Under the pieces are notes generated by a model. It was not told where the DNA came from. It ran no database searches and saw nothing but the letters and a program-made list of their open reading frames with translations. Shown in pieces: positions 46,696-55,840 of a stretch of DNA of 64,000 nt. Every line of letters begins with the position of its first letter. Positions within the stretch are counted from its first letter, which is position 1. The position numbers and the translations under genes are program-made. Source of the stretch: Mycobacterium sp. 852002-51971_SCH5477799-a (lineage in GTDB: Bacteria > Actinomycetota > Actinomycetes > Mycobacteriales > Mycobacteriaceae); contig NZ_LZIF01000084.1 of assembly GCF_001667145.1 (NCBI RefSeq), positions 1 through 64,000 of the forward strand. Reading direction: 5' to 3'.

Positions 46696-47880
46696 TCAGA
46701 TCAGGGCTCGCAGCGGGCCCTCGGGCGGATCGATGCCGATCGAACTCAGCGCCGAGGCGTGATACGTGGTGCCGGGCACGTGGATGGCATGCATCTGTCC
46801 GACGTGCACGTCACGCCAATACCGTTGCAGTGGTTTGTCCATTCGCGCGGCGTTGCCGCCCGAGCGGGCGAAGATCTCGTCGACCGCGGACACCGCGCGC
46901 CACACCGCGCGCACCTGCGTCCGGCGCCCGGCCGCCCGGTCGGCGAAGGAGACCTCCTTGCCGGCCGCGACCATGTCGTAGATGCGGTCGGCGTTGGCCA
47001 GCAGCTCTTGGCGGGCGGCGTTGATGTCGGCGGCCGCCTCGCCGATCGCGTGCATGACGTAGGGGTCGTCCTTGATCGCGGTGCCGGTGGCGCCGACGCG
47101 CTCGCGCTGATAGTCCAGGTGCGAGGCCAGCGCCCCTTCGGCGATGCCGATGGTCGCCGCGGAGATGCCCAGCGGGAACATCGTCGACCACGGCATCAGG
47201 TACAGCGGCTCGGTCATGCCGGCCTCGCGCTGGGCGGTGCCGTCCATCACCTTGGTCGCGTCCATGGTCCGGTAGCTGGGCACGAACGCGTCCTTGACGA
47301 TGACATCTTTAGAGCCGGTTCCACGCAGCCCCACCACATTCCACGAGTCGTCGACGATCTCGTAGTCCTTGCGCGGCAGGATCATGTGCAGCATCTGCGG
47401 CGGCATCAACGGGATGCCCTTCTCGTCGCCGAGCATGGCGCCCAGGATGATCCAGTCGCAATGGTCGGTGCCCGAGCTGAACTGCCAGCGACCGTTGAAG
47501 AGGTAGCCGCCGTCGACGGGTTTGGCCACCCCCTGCGGCGCATACGGCGACGCCATCCAGGTGTCGACGTCGTCGGCCCAGATTTCGGCGGCGACCTTCG
47601 GGTCGGCGTAAGCCAGCTGGTAGGGGTGCACGCCGACGACGCCGACGATCCAGCCGGCCGCCGGATCCAGCGCCGCGGTAGCCATCGTCGTCTCGGCGAA
47701 TTCCCGCGGGTGGACCTCGAAGCCTTGGTACTGCTTGGTCTGCAGCAGCCGGATCAGGCCGGCGCCCTTCATCAGCTTGACGGTGTCGTCGGTGAGCCGG
47801 CCGATGCGCTCGGCTTCCGCGGCCTGGTCGCGCAGCTGATCGGCCATGGCCACTACCTGGTCGAGTACCCGGTCGCTCAT
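46696..47880 (-). CDS. Flavin-dependent phenol hydroxylase, HsaA-like
   Basis: A 394-residue acyl-CoA-dehydrogenase-fold monooxygenase of the same length as HsaA (Rv3570c). The segments GRWQFSSGTDHCDWIILGAM, WNVVGLRGTGSKDV and MPWSTMFPLGI are typical of this group D two-component oxygenase family. With reduced FMN from a separate reductase (HsaB) it would hydroxylate a phenol to a catechol, the substrate for the next gene. No HsaB gene lies in the cluster. ATG is preceded by AAGGA. It is the first gene of the leftward operon. Confidence 0.88.
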   Translation of the reverse strand: MSDRVLDQVVAMADQLRDQAAEAERIGRLTDDTVKLMKGAGLIRLLQTKQYQGFEVHPREFAETTMATAALDPAAGWIVGVVGVHPYQLAYADPKVAAEIWADDVDTWMASPYAPQGVAKPVDGGYLFNGRWQFSSGTDHCDWIILGAMLGDEKGIPLMPPQMLHMILPRKDYEIVDDSWNVVGLRGTGSKDVIVKDAFVPSYRTMDATKVMDGTAQREAGMTEPLYLMPWSTMFPLGISAATIGIAEGALASHLDYQRERVGATGTAIKDDPYVMHAIGEAAADINAARQELLANADRIYDMVAAGKEVSFADRAAGRRTQVRAVWRAVSAVDEIFARSGGNAARMDKPLQRYWRDVHVGQMHAIHVPGTTYHASALSSIGIDPPEGPLRALI

Positions 47881-48076
47881 ATTTGTTGTCCTTACGTGTG
47901 TGGGCCTAGTAATGGTCTACCGCAGTTCGTGTTCTCGCCGAAGGCATTCCCGGTGAGCGGACGCAATCGCGGTCAAAATATGCGCTTGCCCGATGGCCGG
48001 GAGGACTCCATCACAGCGTCCGGTGACCGGGAGGTGGACCCGCCGCCGGCGATCGCGGCGCCTACTGTCTGTCGTT

Positions 48077-49687
48077 GTGACAACCGCACAGCCCCTCGAT
48101 GCCGTCGTCGTCGGCGCGGGGTTCGCCGGCCTTTACGCGCTGTATACCCTGCGCAACCAGGGACTTTCGGTGCGGGTGCTGGAAGCGGCGCCCCAACTGG
48201 GCGGCACCTGGTACCACAACCGGTATCCGGGTGCCCGTTGCGACGTGGAGAGCGTCGACTACTGCTATTCGTTCTCCGACGAACTGCAGCAGGAGTGGAA
48301 CTGGACGGAGAAGTATGCGACCCAGGCCGAGATCCTCGCGTACCTGAATTGGGTCGCCGACAAACTCGACCTGCGCGGCGACATCGCGTTCGATACCCGC
48401 GTGCTGTCCGCGGTACTCGATGAGGCGACGCTGCGCTGGATCGTCACCACCCAAACGGGGCGGGTGCTGTCCGCGCGCTTCTGTGTGATGGCGACGGGCC
48501 CGCTGTCGGCCGCGCTCACCCCGAATTTCAGCGGCCTGGATTCATTCGCGGGGGAGGTCTACCACACCGCAGCGTGGCCGCACGAGCCCGTCGACTTCAT
48601 TGGCAAGGGGGTGGCGGTGATCGGTACCGGATCGTCTGGAATTCAATCGATTCCGATCATCGCCGAGCGGGCCGCACACCTCTACGTCTTCCAGCGCACG
48701 CCTAACTACAGTGTGCCGGCGGGAAATAAACCCTTATCCAGTGCGGAACTCGACGACATCAAGTCCCGCTACGCGCAGCGGCGCCGGCTGTCCTGGCGCA
48801 GCGGTGGCGGATCACCGCACATCACCGCCCCCAAGCCGACCCTGGAATTCACGCCCGAGGAGCGCCGCGCGGCGTTCGAAACGCGATGGCAGCTGGGTGG
48901 CGTGCTGTTCTCCAAGACGTTCCCGGACCAGATGACGGATCCGGCGGCCAACGAAGAGGCACGCAGGTTCTACGAGGAGAAGGTCCGGGCCGTCATCGAC
49001 GACCCGGCCGTGGCTGACCTGCTGATCCCCACCGACCATCCGATCGGAACCAAGCGAATCTGCACCGACAGCAACTACTTTCAGACGTTCAATCGGCCCA
49101 ACGTGTCGCTCGTCAGCGTTCGCGACACGCCGATTGAATCGATCGACGCCGCTGGCATCAACACCGACCAAGCGCACTACGACCTCGACATGATCGTGCT
49201 GGCAACGGGTTTCGACGCAATGACCGGCGCGTTGGGCAAAATCGATATCGTCGGCCGCCGCGGCGTGAACCTGCGCGACGACTGGGCGCACGGGCCGCGC
49301 ACCTACCTCGGGTTGGGCGTCGACGCATTCCCGAATCTGTTCCTGATCTCGGGTCCCGGCGCGCCGGCGGTGCTGGCCAACATGGTGCTGCACGCCGAGA
49401 CGCAGGTGAACTGGGTCGCCGCGGCCATCGGCTACCTCGACCACCACGGTTACGCCGGCATCGAACCGACCAGCGACGCCGTCGACGCCTGGGGAGCCGA
49501 GTGCGCCCGGCGTGCCGAGGCCACCCTCTTCACCAAGGCGAACTCTTGGTACATGGGCGCCAATGTGCCCGGAAAACCAAGGGGATTCATGTTATTCGTC
49601 GGAGGCTTCGCGACGTACAACGACATCTGCACCGAGGTCGCCGAGGCCGGCTACAAGGGCTTCGAACTGGTCAAGGCGCCGCAATGA
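48077..49687 (+). CDS. Baeyer-Villiger monooxygenase, cyclohexanone-monooxygenase type
   Basis: A 536-residue class B monooxygenase with the FAD motif VVVGAGFAGLYAL, GGTWYHNRYPGARCDVES and the exact fingerprint FAGEVYHTAAWP at 157-168. The NADPH motif VIGTGSSGIQ follows. It inserts oxygen next to a ring or chain ketone. The GTG start follows no clear ribosome site, but no better start exists. It is divergent from the HsaA-like gene and overlaps the first of two SDR genes, so it belongs to the same catabolic unit. Confidence 0.92.
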   Translation: MTTAQPLDAVVVGAGFAGLYALYTLRNQGLSVRVLEAAPQLGGTWYHNRYPGARCDVESVDYCYSFSDELQQEWNWTEKYATQAEILAYLNWVADKLDLRGDIAFDTRVLSAVLDEATLRWIVTTQTGRVLSARFCVMATGPLSAALTPNFSGLDSFAGEVYHTAAWPHEPVDFIGKGVAVIGTGSSGIQSIPIIAERAAHLYVFQRTPNYSVPAGNKPLSSAELDDIKSRYAQRRRLSWRSGGGSPHITAPKPTLEFTPEERRAAFETRWQLGGVLFSKTFPDQMTDPAANEEARRFYEEKVRAVIDDPAVADLLIPTDHPIGTKRICTDSNYFQTFNRPNVSLVSVRDTPIESIDAAGINTDQAHYDLDMIVLATGFDAMTGALGKIDIVGRRGVNLRDDWAHGPRTYLGLGVDAFPNLFLISGPGAPAVLANMVLHAETQVNWVAAAIGYLDHHGYAGIEPTSDAVDAWGAECARRAEATLFTKANSWYMGANVPGKPRGFMLFVGGFATYNDICTEVAEAGYKGFELVKAPQ

Positions 49688-50487
49688 CGGGATTGCGCGG
49701 CAAGGTTGTGGTGGTCACCGGCGCCGCCAAAGGCACCGGGCGGGTGCACTGTGCGCGCTTCGCCGATGAGGGCGCCGACGTGATCGCGCTCGACGCCGAA
49801 ACCGCGGCCGACGAGTTGCAAGACACCGCAAGGGGAGTCGAGGACCGTGGTCGACGCTGCGCGACCGGCCTCGCCGATGTCAGCGATCTCGCGGCGGTGA
49901 CCGCCGCCGTGGATGCCGGCGTCGCCGTGCTGGGCCGGCTGGATGTCGTCGTCGCCAACGCCGGAATCCATCTTCCGGGCGCTCCCGCCTGGGAACTCGA
50001 CCCGAGGGACTGGCAACGCACGCTCGACATCAACCTCACCGGGGTCTGGCACACGGTCAAGGCGACCGTGCCACACCTGGGCGCCGACGGCGGCTCCGTC
50101 GTTATCATCAGTTCCACCAACGGTATTCGTGGTACGGCGAATACCGCCCACTACACGGCCAGCAAGCACGCGGTGGTGGGACTGGCGCGCACCCTGGCCA
50201 ACGAGCTCGGTCCGCGCGGTATCCGGGTCAACACCGTGCATCCCGGCGCGGTGGCCACGCCAATGGTGCTGAACGAGGCTACCTTTCGGCGGCTGCGGCC
50301 GGACCTGGACAACCCGACCGCGGCCGATGCGGCCGAGGTGCTGCAGGCGCGCAATCTGCTCCCGGTGCCCTGGGTCGAGCCCGTCGACATCGCCAACGCC
50401 GTGCTGTTCTTGGCTTCCGACGCGGCCCGCTACATCACCGGCACCCAGCTCGTCGTGGATGCCGGCCTGACGCAGAAGACGACATGA
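49684..50487 (+). CDS. SDR-family oxidoreductase, mycofactocin-coupled type
   Basis: A 267-residue short-chain dehydrogenase: VTGAAKGTGRVHCARFADEG, VANAGIH, SSTNG and HYTASKHA with Tyr and Lys. It is closely related to the next gene and ends in LPVPWVEPVDIANAVLFLAS, a pattern seen in SDRs whose nicotinamide is tightly held and recycled through mycofactocin. That class assignment is by resemblance only. The ATG overlaps the BVMO stop (ATGA). Confidence 0.87.
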   Translation: MTGLRGKVVVVTGAAKGTGRVHCARFADEGADVIALDAETAADELQDTARGVEDRGRRCATGLADVSDLAAVTAAVDAGVAVLGRLDVVVANAGIHLPGAPAWELDPRDWQRTLDINLTGVWHTVKATVPHLGADGGSVVIISSTNGIRGTANTAHYTASKHAVVGLARTLANELGPRGIRVNTVHPGAVATPMVLNEATFRRLRPDLDNPTAADAAEVLQARNLLPVPWVEPVDIANAVLFLASDAARYITGTQLVVDAGLTQKTT

Positions 50488-51317
50488 CTGGGCGCGTGAA
50501 AGGAAAGGTCGCCCTGGTCACCGGCGCCGCGCGCGGAATTGGCCGCGCGCAGGCGGTGCGGTTCGCGCAGGAGGGTGCCGACGTCGTCGCGCTCGACGTG
50601 TGCGGTCCGGTCGACACGGTGAGCATTCCGCACAGCACGGCGGCCGACTTGGCAGAGACGGCCGCATTGGTGGCCGCGGCGGGCGCGCGGGTGCACACCG
50701 AGGCCATCGACGTACGTGACTTTGAAGCGATGCAGTCCGCCACCGACCGCGGCGCCGAATGGTTCGGCGGCTTGGATGCGGTGTGCGCGACGGCCGGCAT
50801 CACGTCACGCGGTATGGCGATCGAGCTTGACGAGAACACCTGGCGCACCATGCTCGACGTCAACCTCACCGGGGTCTGGCACACCTGCCGCGCCACCGCA
50901 CCGCACCTGATCGCGCGCGGGGCGGGGTCGATGGTCCTGACAAGTTCCATCGCGGGCCTGCGCGGGCTGGTCGGCGTCGCACATTACACCGCCGCCAAAC
51001 ACGGCGTTATCGGCTTGATGCGCTCGCTGGCCAATGAGCTTGCGCCGCACAATGTCCGGGTTAACTGCATCAGCCCGACCAACGTCGACACACCGATGAT
51101 CCACAATGACCTCGTCAGTAGCGCGTTTCGCCCCGACCTGGACCGCCCGCCCACGCGCGCGGAATTCGCCGAGGCCGCGCGCTCGATGAACATGCTCGCG
51201 GTGCCGTGGGTGGACGCGGTGGACGTGGCCAACGCGGCGCTGTTCCTGGCGTCCGACGAGGCGCGTTACATTACGGCGGCGACCCTGCCCGTCGACGCCG
51301 GGGCGACCCAGCGATGA
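50484..51317 (+). CDS. SDR-family oxidoreductase, mycofactocin-coupled type (second copy)
   Basis: A 277-residue paralogue of the gene before it: VTGAARGIGRAQAVRFAQEG, a longer loop after strand 2 (VCGPVDTVSIPHSTAADLAE), CATAGITSRG and HYTAAKHGVIG. The strand-2 insertion is the hallmark of the mycofactocin-coupled group. It starts with ATGA overlap, so BVMO-SDR-SDR form a three-gene coupled unit that could carry two successive alcohol/ketone steps around a Baeyer-Villiger step. Confidence 0.87.
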   Translation: MTGRVKGKVALVTGAARGIGRAQAVRFAQEGADVVALDVCGPVDTVSIPHSTAADLAETAALVAAAGARVHTEAIDVRDFEAMQSATDRGAEWFGGLDAVCATAGITSRGMAIELDENTWRTMLDVNLTGVWHTCRATAPHLIARGAGSMVLTSSIAGLRGLVGVAHYTAAKHGVIGLMRSLANELAPHNVRVNCISPTNVDTPMIHNDLVSSAFRPDLDRPPTRAEFAEAARSMNMLAVPWVDAVDVANAALFLASDEARYITAATLPVDAGATQR

Positions 51318-51321
51318 GCGC

Positions 51322-51456
51322 ATGGAAAGCCGCGCCGACGTACACGCGATGATCAGCTCGCAGGCCCATCAGGAGTTGGTGGCCAAGGGCTGCTCGCACT
51401 TCCTCGGGCCGTGTGTCGTCACCCTGTTGACGAAAGGCCTTGCGGGACAGAGTTGA
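51322..51456 (+). CDS. Possible micro-ORF after the SDR operon (44 aa)
   Basis: A 44-residue frame beginning MESRADVHAMISSQAHQELV. Third-position G+C is very high, as in real genes here, and it begins four bases after the SDR stop. There is no recognisable domain. It may be a small gene or the truncated front of a lost longer gene. Confidence 0.38.
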   Translation: MESRADVHAMISSQAHQELVAKGCSHFLGPCVVTLLTKGLAGQS

Positions 51457-51497
51457 TTGCGGTGTCCCGCTCCGCCGCGCTCGCAATCGCCGCTGCC

Positions 51498-52388
51498 TCA
51501 ACCGCGCGACAGGAACGCCAGAACGGTGCTTTCGAACGCTTCCTTGGCCTCGATCATCGCCCAGTGTCCCGAGTTTGGGAAGATGTGCAGCTCCGCATTG
51601 GGGATGGTGCGCATCGGGATCAGCGCCATGTCCGGCGGGCTCACCCTGTCGTCGCGGCCCCACGTCAGCAGTGTGGGAGCGGTGAGCTTGTGCATGGTGG
51701 CCCAGGGCGGCGGCCGGTCGGAGGCGTTCATCGCGGCGTTCATGCCGGCGAATGCCGCCTTGCCGTACATACGTCGCGCCGCGGCAAGCGTTTCCGGGTC
51801 GGTGGCCAGCTGCCAGCGTTCCTCGATCAGCTGTTCGGTGACCAGCGCCTGGTCGTAGACCATCGATTTGAGCCAGTCGACTAGGCGCTGCCGCGTGGGG
51901 TCCTCGACGAACTCCTGAAGCAGCCGAATGCCTTCGCTGGGACTGGGACTGAAGATGTTGGTACCGATGCCGCCGATGGTCACCAACCGATCGACACGCC
52001 CCGGATTGTGGGTTGCGAAGTTGATCCCGACGCCGCCGCCCATCGAGTTGCCGACGATGTGGACCTTGTCGACGCCCAGCGCGTCCAGGAAAGGCGTCAC
52101 CGTGCCGAACGCGGTGACCATCGGATGGCCGCCGAAGTCGTCGCTGACCCCGAAACCGGGGAATTCGAGGATCAGGCACCGATAGTGGGCGGCGAAGGCG
52201 GGCAACACGCCGCGGAAGTTGCGCCAGCCCGTGACACCGGGACCGGACCCGTGCAGGAAAAGCAGCACCGGCGTGGACTCCGGGCCGCCGCTGTCGTAAT
52301 AACGCAAAGCGCCCTTTTCAGTGCCGATTTCATGCAGATCTTGCGCTGTGATAGTCGTCGGTTCGGAAGTGTCAGCCACGGATGTCAC
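51498..52388 (-). CDS. Meta-cleavage product hydrolase, HsaD-like
   Basis: A 296-residue alpha/beta-hydrolase. The triad is Ser115 in GNSMGG, Asp247 in GRDDRVS and His275 in SGHWAMIE, at nearly the same positions as in HsaD (Rv3569c). LFLHGSGPGVTGWRNFRG is the oxyanion loop. It hydrolyses the C-C bond of the ring-opened product from an HsaC-like dioxygenase. It stands apart from the HsaA/HsaC genes but completes the sequence hydroxylation, cleavage, hydrolysis. The start is GTG. Confidence 0.9.
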   Translation of the reverse strand: MTSVADTSEPTTITAQDLHEIGTEKGALRYYDSGGPESTPVLLFLHGSGPGVTGWRNFRGVLPAFAAHYRCLILEFPGFGVSDDFGGHPMVTAFGTVTPFLDALGVDKVHIVGNSMGGGVGINFATHNPGRVDRLVTIGGIGTNIFSPSPSEGIRLLQEFVEDPTRQRLVDWLKSMVYDQALVTEQLIEERWQLATDPETLAAARRMYGKAAFAGMNAAMNASDRPPPWATMHKLTAPTLLTWGRDDRVSPPDMALIPMRTIPNAELHIFPNSGHWAMIEAKEAFESTVLAFLSRG

Positions 52389-52439
52389 CCTGCCATGCCG
52401 TCGCGGCGAAGGTGGACCGGGTTCCGCTGACCGGGCCGC

Positions 52440-53834
52440 TCAGAGCGGGCCGTGGGCGGCCTCGGCACAATTCAACAGTTCTTTGAGTGCGGCGGGGAAC
52501 GCATCGGCAAGGTCCCACAAGTCCGCAACGAGGTCGGGGCAGGAGACGATGCCCACTCCCAGTCGGCCGTTGAGCGACATCACGGTGATGTTGAGCGCGG
52601 CGCCGGCAATGATGGGCCCGAGCGGATACATGGTGTCGAGTCGGCACCCCAGGAAGTACAGCTGTTCTTGTGGGCCGGCCACGTTGGACATCACCAGATT
52701 GTGTGGCGGCTTGTCGGGCAGGGGCATGCGCGGCAGCAGTTTCCTGGCCGCCCCGAACATCGTCTGTCCGGCCACCTGTGTCCAATCGTGTAGCAGGGTG
52801 GGGCCCAGCGCCGCCGAGTGCTCCTTGGCCGCGGCGTTTCCGGCGGCGATGCTCGCCAGCCGTTCCACGGGATCTTCGATGTGAGTTTCGAGCCGGCACA
52901 GCATCCAGGTCATCTGGTTGCGGCCCGCCCGGGCCGATTGGTCGCGGACGGATACGGGCACGCTGGCGACCAGTGGGAGGTCTGGGAGCGCGTCGCGGTC
53001 ATGGAAGTACCGCCGCAGCGCCCCCGCGCACATCGCCGTCACGACGTCGTTGACCGTTACCCCGAACCTGCGCTTGACGGTTTTCACGTCCTCGAGTTCC
53101 ACGCTGGTCAGCGCGACGTTACGGCGCCGGGTGAACTGACCGTTGAACGCCGTCTGGGGTGCGGCGAACGGAGCCGCCATCGTCTGCCCACCGCCGCGCG
53201 CACGCACCACCGTTTGCGCCAGGGTCAGCGCCGTTGACTGCACGACTTTGGTCAGGCGCCACGGCCGCAGCGCGGCGCCGATCAGCCCACTGGCGGCGAT
53301 CTGCAGCGGATTCGCCGCGCCGGTGCGCTCGGCCGGTTCCGGCGGCTTGGCGTCAGGCACAGCGCTGCACAACTGCGCGAGCAGGTTGGCTCCGCCCACG
53401 CCGTCGACCACGGCGTGGTGGACCTTGAGGACGACGGACAGCGCGTCTGGGCCGTGCCGGCCTTCGACCACCCACATTTCCCACAGCGGACGATCCCGAT
53501 CGAGCGCAAGCCCGGCGATATGGCCGCAGACGTCCGCTAATTCTTTCGGCCCGCCGGGCGAGGGCAGGGCGACGCGGTGAAGGTGACGAGAAAGATCGAA
53601 CCGATCGTCGTCCACCCAGACCGGATGGTCGAAGTTCAATTCGCTGTCGGCCAGCTTGAGGCGGAATTCGGGCACGGCGTCCACGCGCACCGACAGCGCC
53701 TCTTGGAAGCGATCGAACGTGTAACCCCCGGGCATGGTGGTGGGGTCCATTTCCAGGACGCAGCAAATATTCAAAGGCTGCGTCGGCGATTCCAGGTATA
53801 GAAAGAACGCGTCCAACCCGCTGAGTCGTTGCAT
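52440..53834 (-). CDS. WS/DGAT-family acyltransferase
   Basis: A 464-residue wax-ester synthase/diacylglycerol acyltransferase with the intact motif KVHHAVVDGVGG, MQRLSGLDAFFLYLESPTQP at the start, and the C-terminal NLVMSNVAGP and NITVMSLNGRLGVG. It would make triacylglycerol or wax esters from acyl-CoA, perhaps storing carbon from the catabolic cluster. ATG 53834 matches the family start, although an in-frame ATG 27 bases upstream exists. It lies 51 bases upstream of the HsaD-like gene on the same strand. Confidence 0.9.
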   Translation of the reverse strand: MQRLSGLDAFFLYLESPTQPLNICCVLEMDPTTMPGGYTFDRFQEALSVRVDAVPEFRLKLADSELNFDHPVWVDDDRFDLSRHLHRVALPSPGGPKELADVCGHIAGLALDRDRPLWEMWVVEGRHGPDALSVVLKVHHAVVDGVGGANLLAQLCSAVPDAKPPEPAERTGAANPLQIAASGLIGAALRPWRLTKVVQSTALTLAQTVVRARGGGQTMAAPFAAPQTAFNGQFTRRRNVALTSVELEDVKTVKRRFGVTVNDVVTAMCAGALRRYFHDRDALPDLPLVASVPVSVRDQSARAGRNQMTWMLCRLETHIEDPVERLASIAAGNAAAKEHSAALGPTLLHDWTQVAGQTMFGAARKLLPRMPLPDKPPHNLVMSNVAGPQEQLYFLGCRLDTMYPLGPIIAGAALNITVMSLNGRLGVGIVSCPDLVADLWDLADAFPAALKELLNCAEAAHGPL

Positions 53835-54139
53835 GCTTGCTCGTCTCTTCTGTGCGGCCATGACCGCTGGTCACAGTGACCGGCGGTCACCCCGGCGCTC
53901 CTGAGGGGACATACCAGCAGGGCAGCCGCAATCTTTTCGTGTGACTCTTGTCTGTAGCCGTTGAGGCTGTTTCGGCAAACATTGCGCAGGTACCTTTAAC
54001 GAGATCGTCACTCGCAGTCGCCCGGGTGCCGGGGTCGGCATTGCCGATGACGCACAGGCTGACCCGTGGCGGTCGAGCAGGCGGCAGAACGTTGAATGTC
54101 AACGCGGACAATAGATTCGGTGCGTCGCAACAGCCGTGA
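53835..54139. other. Intergenic stretch upstream of the WS/DGAT gene
   Basis: About 305 bases holding the WS/DGAT promoter. No convincing gene, repeat or palindrome was seen. Confidence 0.5.
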
Positions 54140-54592
54140 TCACTCGGAGGGCTGGCGAGCCATCGACGAGTCTGGCGCCGCCCAGTCGGTCGAGACCTTG
54201 CGGTGCTTGATCAGCCAGGTGTCAGCCTCGGGTACCAGGATGTCGCGGTAGCGGCCGCAGTGGTCGAGCCCGATATGGGTGACCACGGTGAAGTAGGAGT
54301 CGACCCGGGCCTGGTCGGGCGCCACCTCGGCGAACAACACGTTCGCGATGTTATGGCGCACAATCGGTTTCACGCCCGCTTTTACGGGGATCTTTCCGGT
54401 GACGCCGCTCAGGAAAGCCGCGATCTCGGGACGTCCGCAGAGCCGCCGCGAACCGCGTATCTCGAGGATGCCGTCTGCACAGAAAGTCTCCGCGAGGCCG
54501 TCGAGTCGCCCCGCGTCACCCGACCAGTTATAGCGCGCCAGGGTGTCCCGGATTCGCTCGCGCGCGATCAGTTCCCAGATCTCCACCGTCAC
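54140..54592 (-). CDS. SnoaL/NTF2-like protein (second copy)
   Basis: A 150-residue cone-fold protein: RDTLARYNWSGDAGRLDGLA, ILEIRGSRRLCGRPEIAAFL, RVDSYFTVVTHIGLDH. The role is unknown, and such proteins isomerise or dehydrate small cyclic substrates. It starts with GTG behind GAGGAG, with a second GTG two codons later. It is transcribed after the SDR gene at 54.8 kb. Confidence 0.8.
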   Translation of the reverse strand: MTVEIWELIARERIRDTLARYNWSGDAGRLDGLAETFCADGILEIRGSRRLCGRPEIAAFLSGVTGKIPVKAGVKPIVRHNIANVLFAEVAPDQARVDSYFTVVTHIGLDHCGRYRDILVPEADTWLIKHRKVSTDWAAPDSSMARQPSE

Positions 54593-54790
54593 GACTCCTC
54601 GCGCCGCCGCCGATTAGCCCAGCGTAGGCGCATTGGGTGACAGCGCCGGCAGTAGGGCAGCGGAAGGACAGTGGCGAGGGCAACTCGTCGGCCACGTTTC
54701 GGGAATTCACAGGTTGGGCAGCAAGGGGAGCGAGCGTGCTGCACGGGCGTGAATCGATACACGCAGTCCCACAGCGCCTTTCCCGGTCGA

Positions 54791-55636
54791 TCAGGGGGAG
54801 AGGGGCCGATTCGTCCACTGGCGGTCGGCGCGGCGCGTGGACCGGAACCATCCGCCGGCAGCACCGGTGCCGCCGTCGGTGGGGATGATGTGGCCGGTGA
54901 CGAACCCCGAGAGATCCGAGGCCAAGAACAGGATGACCCTGGCCTGATCCTCCGGTAGGCCCATCCGACCGACCGGGACCCATTGCGGCCATTGCATCTG
55001 TTCGTCGGCCGAAAGCCATTGCGAATAGGGCACTTGCAGGGATTCGGTGACATCGGGCGCGACGGCGTTGACCCGGACCCCGTCGTTGCCCACTTGGACC
55101 GCGAGGCTGCGAGTGAACGCGTTGACCGCGGATTTGAAGGCGGCGTACACCGGGTCCTCCGGATAGCCCCGTATCCCCTCGATCGACGAGACGTTCACGA
55201 TCGCACCCGTGTGCCGCTCGGCCATGGCCGGCAGAAACGCCTGCGTCACAAGGAAGACGTGGTGCAGGTTGATCCGGTACAGCTCGTCCCACAGCTGCGG
55301 ACAGGTGTCGACGAAATTTCCGGGGTGGCGCAACCAATGGCCCGCGTTGTTGACCAGCACGTCGACCCGGCCACATTCATCGAGCACCGTTCGCGCCAAG
55401 CGGGCGACCTGGCCGGGGTCTCTGACGTCAGCAATGACGGCCGAGGCCGACCCACCGGATTCGGTGATCGCGGTGGCCGTCGCGCGGGCGAGGTCGGCGT
55501 CGATATCGGCGATGACCACGTCGGCACCGTGTTCGGCGAACAACCGCGCGGTCGCCGCGCCGATACCCCCAGCACCGCCCGTAACGACGGCCACCCGGTC
55601 GGTGAGCAGCGAAACGGGAGGCTTAGCGTGTGCCAT
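54791..55636 (-). CDS. SDR-family oxidoreductase
   Basis: A 281-residue classical SDR: VTGGAGGIGAATARLFAEHG, VNNAGHWLRHPGN, NVSSIEG, and a Lys in AAFKSAVN where the usual Tyr-x3-Lys reads YAAFK. Asp in VVIADID indicates NAD(H). It is followed by the NTF2-like gene, 198 bases on. Its substrate is unknown. Confidence 0.88.
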   Translation of the reverse strand: MAHAKPPVSLLTDRVAVVTGGAGGIGAATARLFAEHGADVVIADIDADLARATATAITESGGSASAVIADVRDPGQVARLARTVLDECGRVDVLVNNAGHWLRHPGNFVDTCPQLWDELYRINLHHVFLVTQAFLPAMAERHTGAIVNVSSIEGIRGYPEDPVYAAFKSAVNAFTRSLAVQVGNDGVRVNAVAPDVTESLQVPYSQWLSADEQMQWPQWVPVGRMGLPEDQARVILFLASDLSGFVTGHIIPTDGGTGAAGGWFRSTRRADRQWTNRPLSP

Positions 55637-55840
55637 CGCTCATATATAGGGCCAACCGGGGGCCTCGGCAACACCGAAGCCGGTCTGTTCCCACCCGCGC
55701 GGCAGCCTCGAGAGAGATGAGCGAGTGATACCCAACCCTGCACCGGGAAAACGTGATGTACGCAACATTTCCCGCGCGTTAATTTGCAGTTAGCCGCCAG
55801 CGGGGCGGGTATCCGCCCTCCACTCAAGGAGGTGACAGCA

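Noticed and set aside
47921..47936. Sequence resembling a KstR site upstream of the HsaA-like gene
   Set aside because: Only one half (GAAC-type) fits. The AACnnGTT core is missing, as it is in the kstD/kshA divergent region, so no KstR operator is claimed.
46408..48423. Long forward frame of 671 codons opposite the HsaA/HsaC-like genes
   Set aside because: It is the complement of clear coding sequence in a GC-rich genome and shows no domain of its own. Similar long shadows at 17521-19368, 21252-22280 and 44453-45727 were dropped for the same reason.
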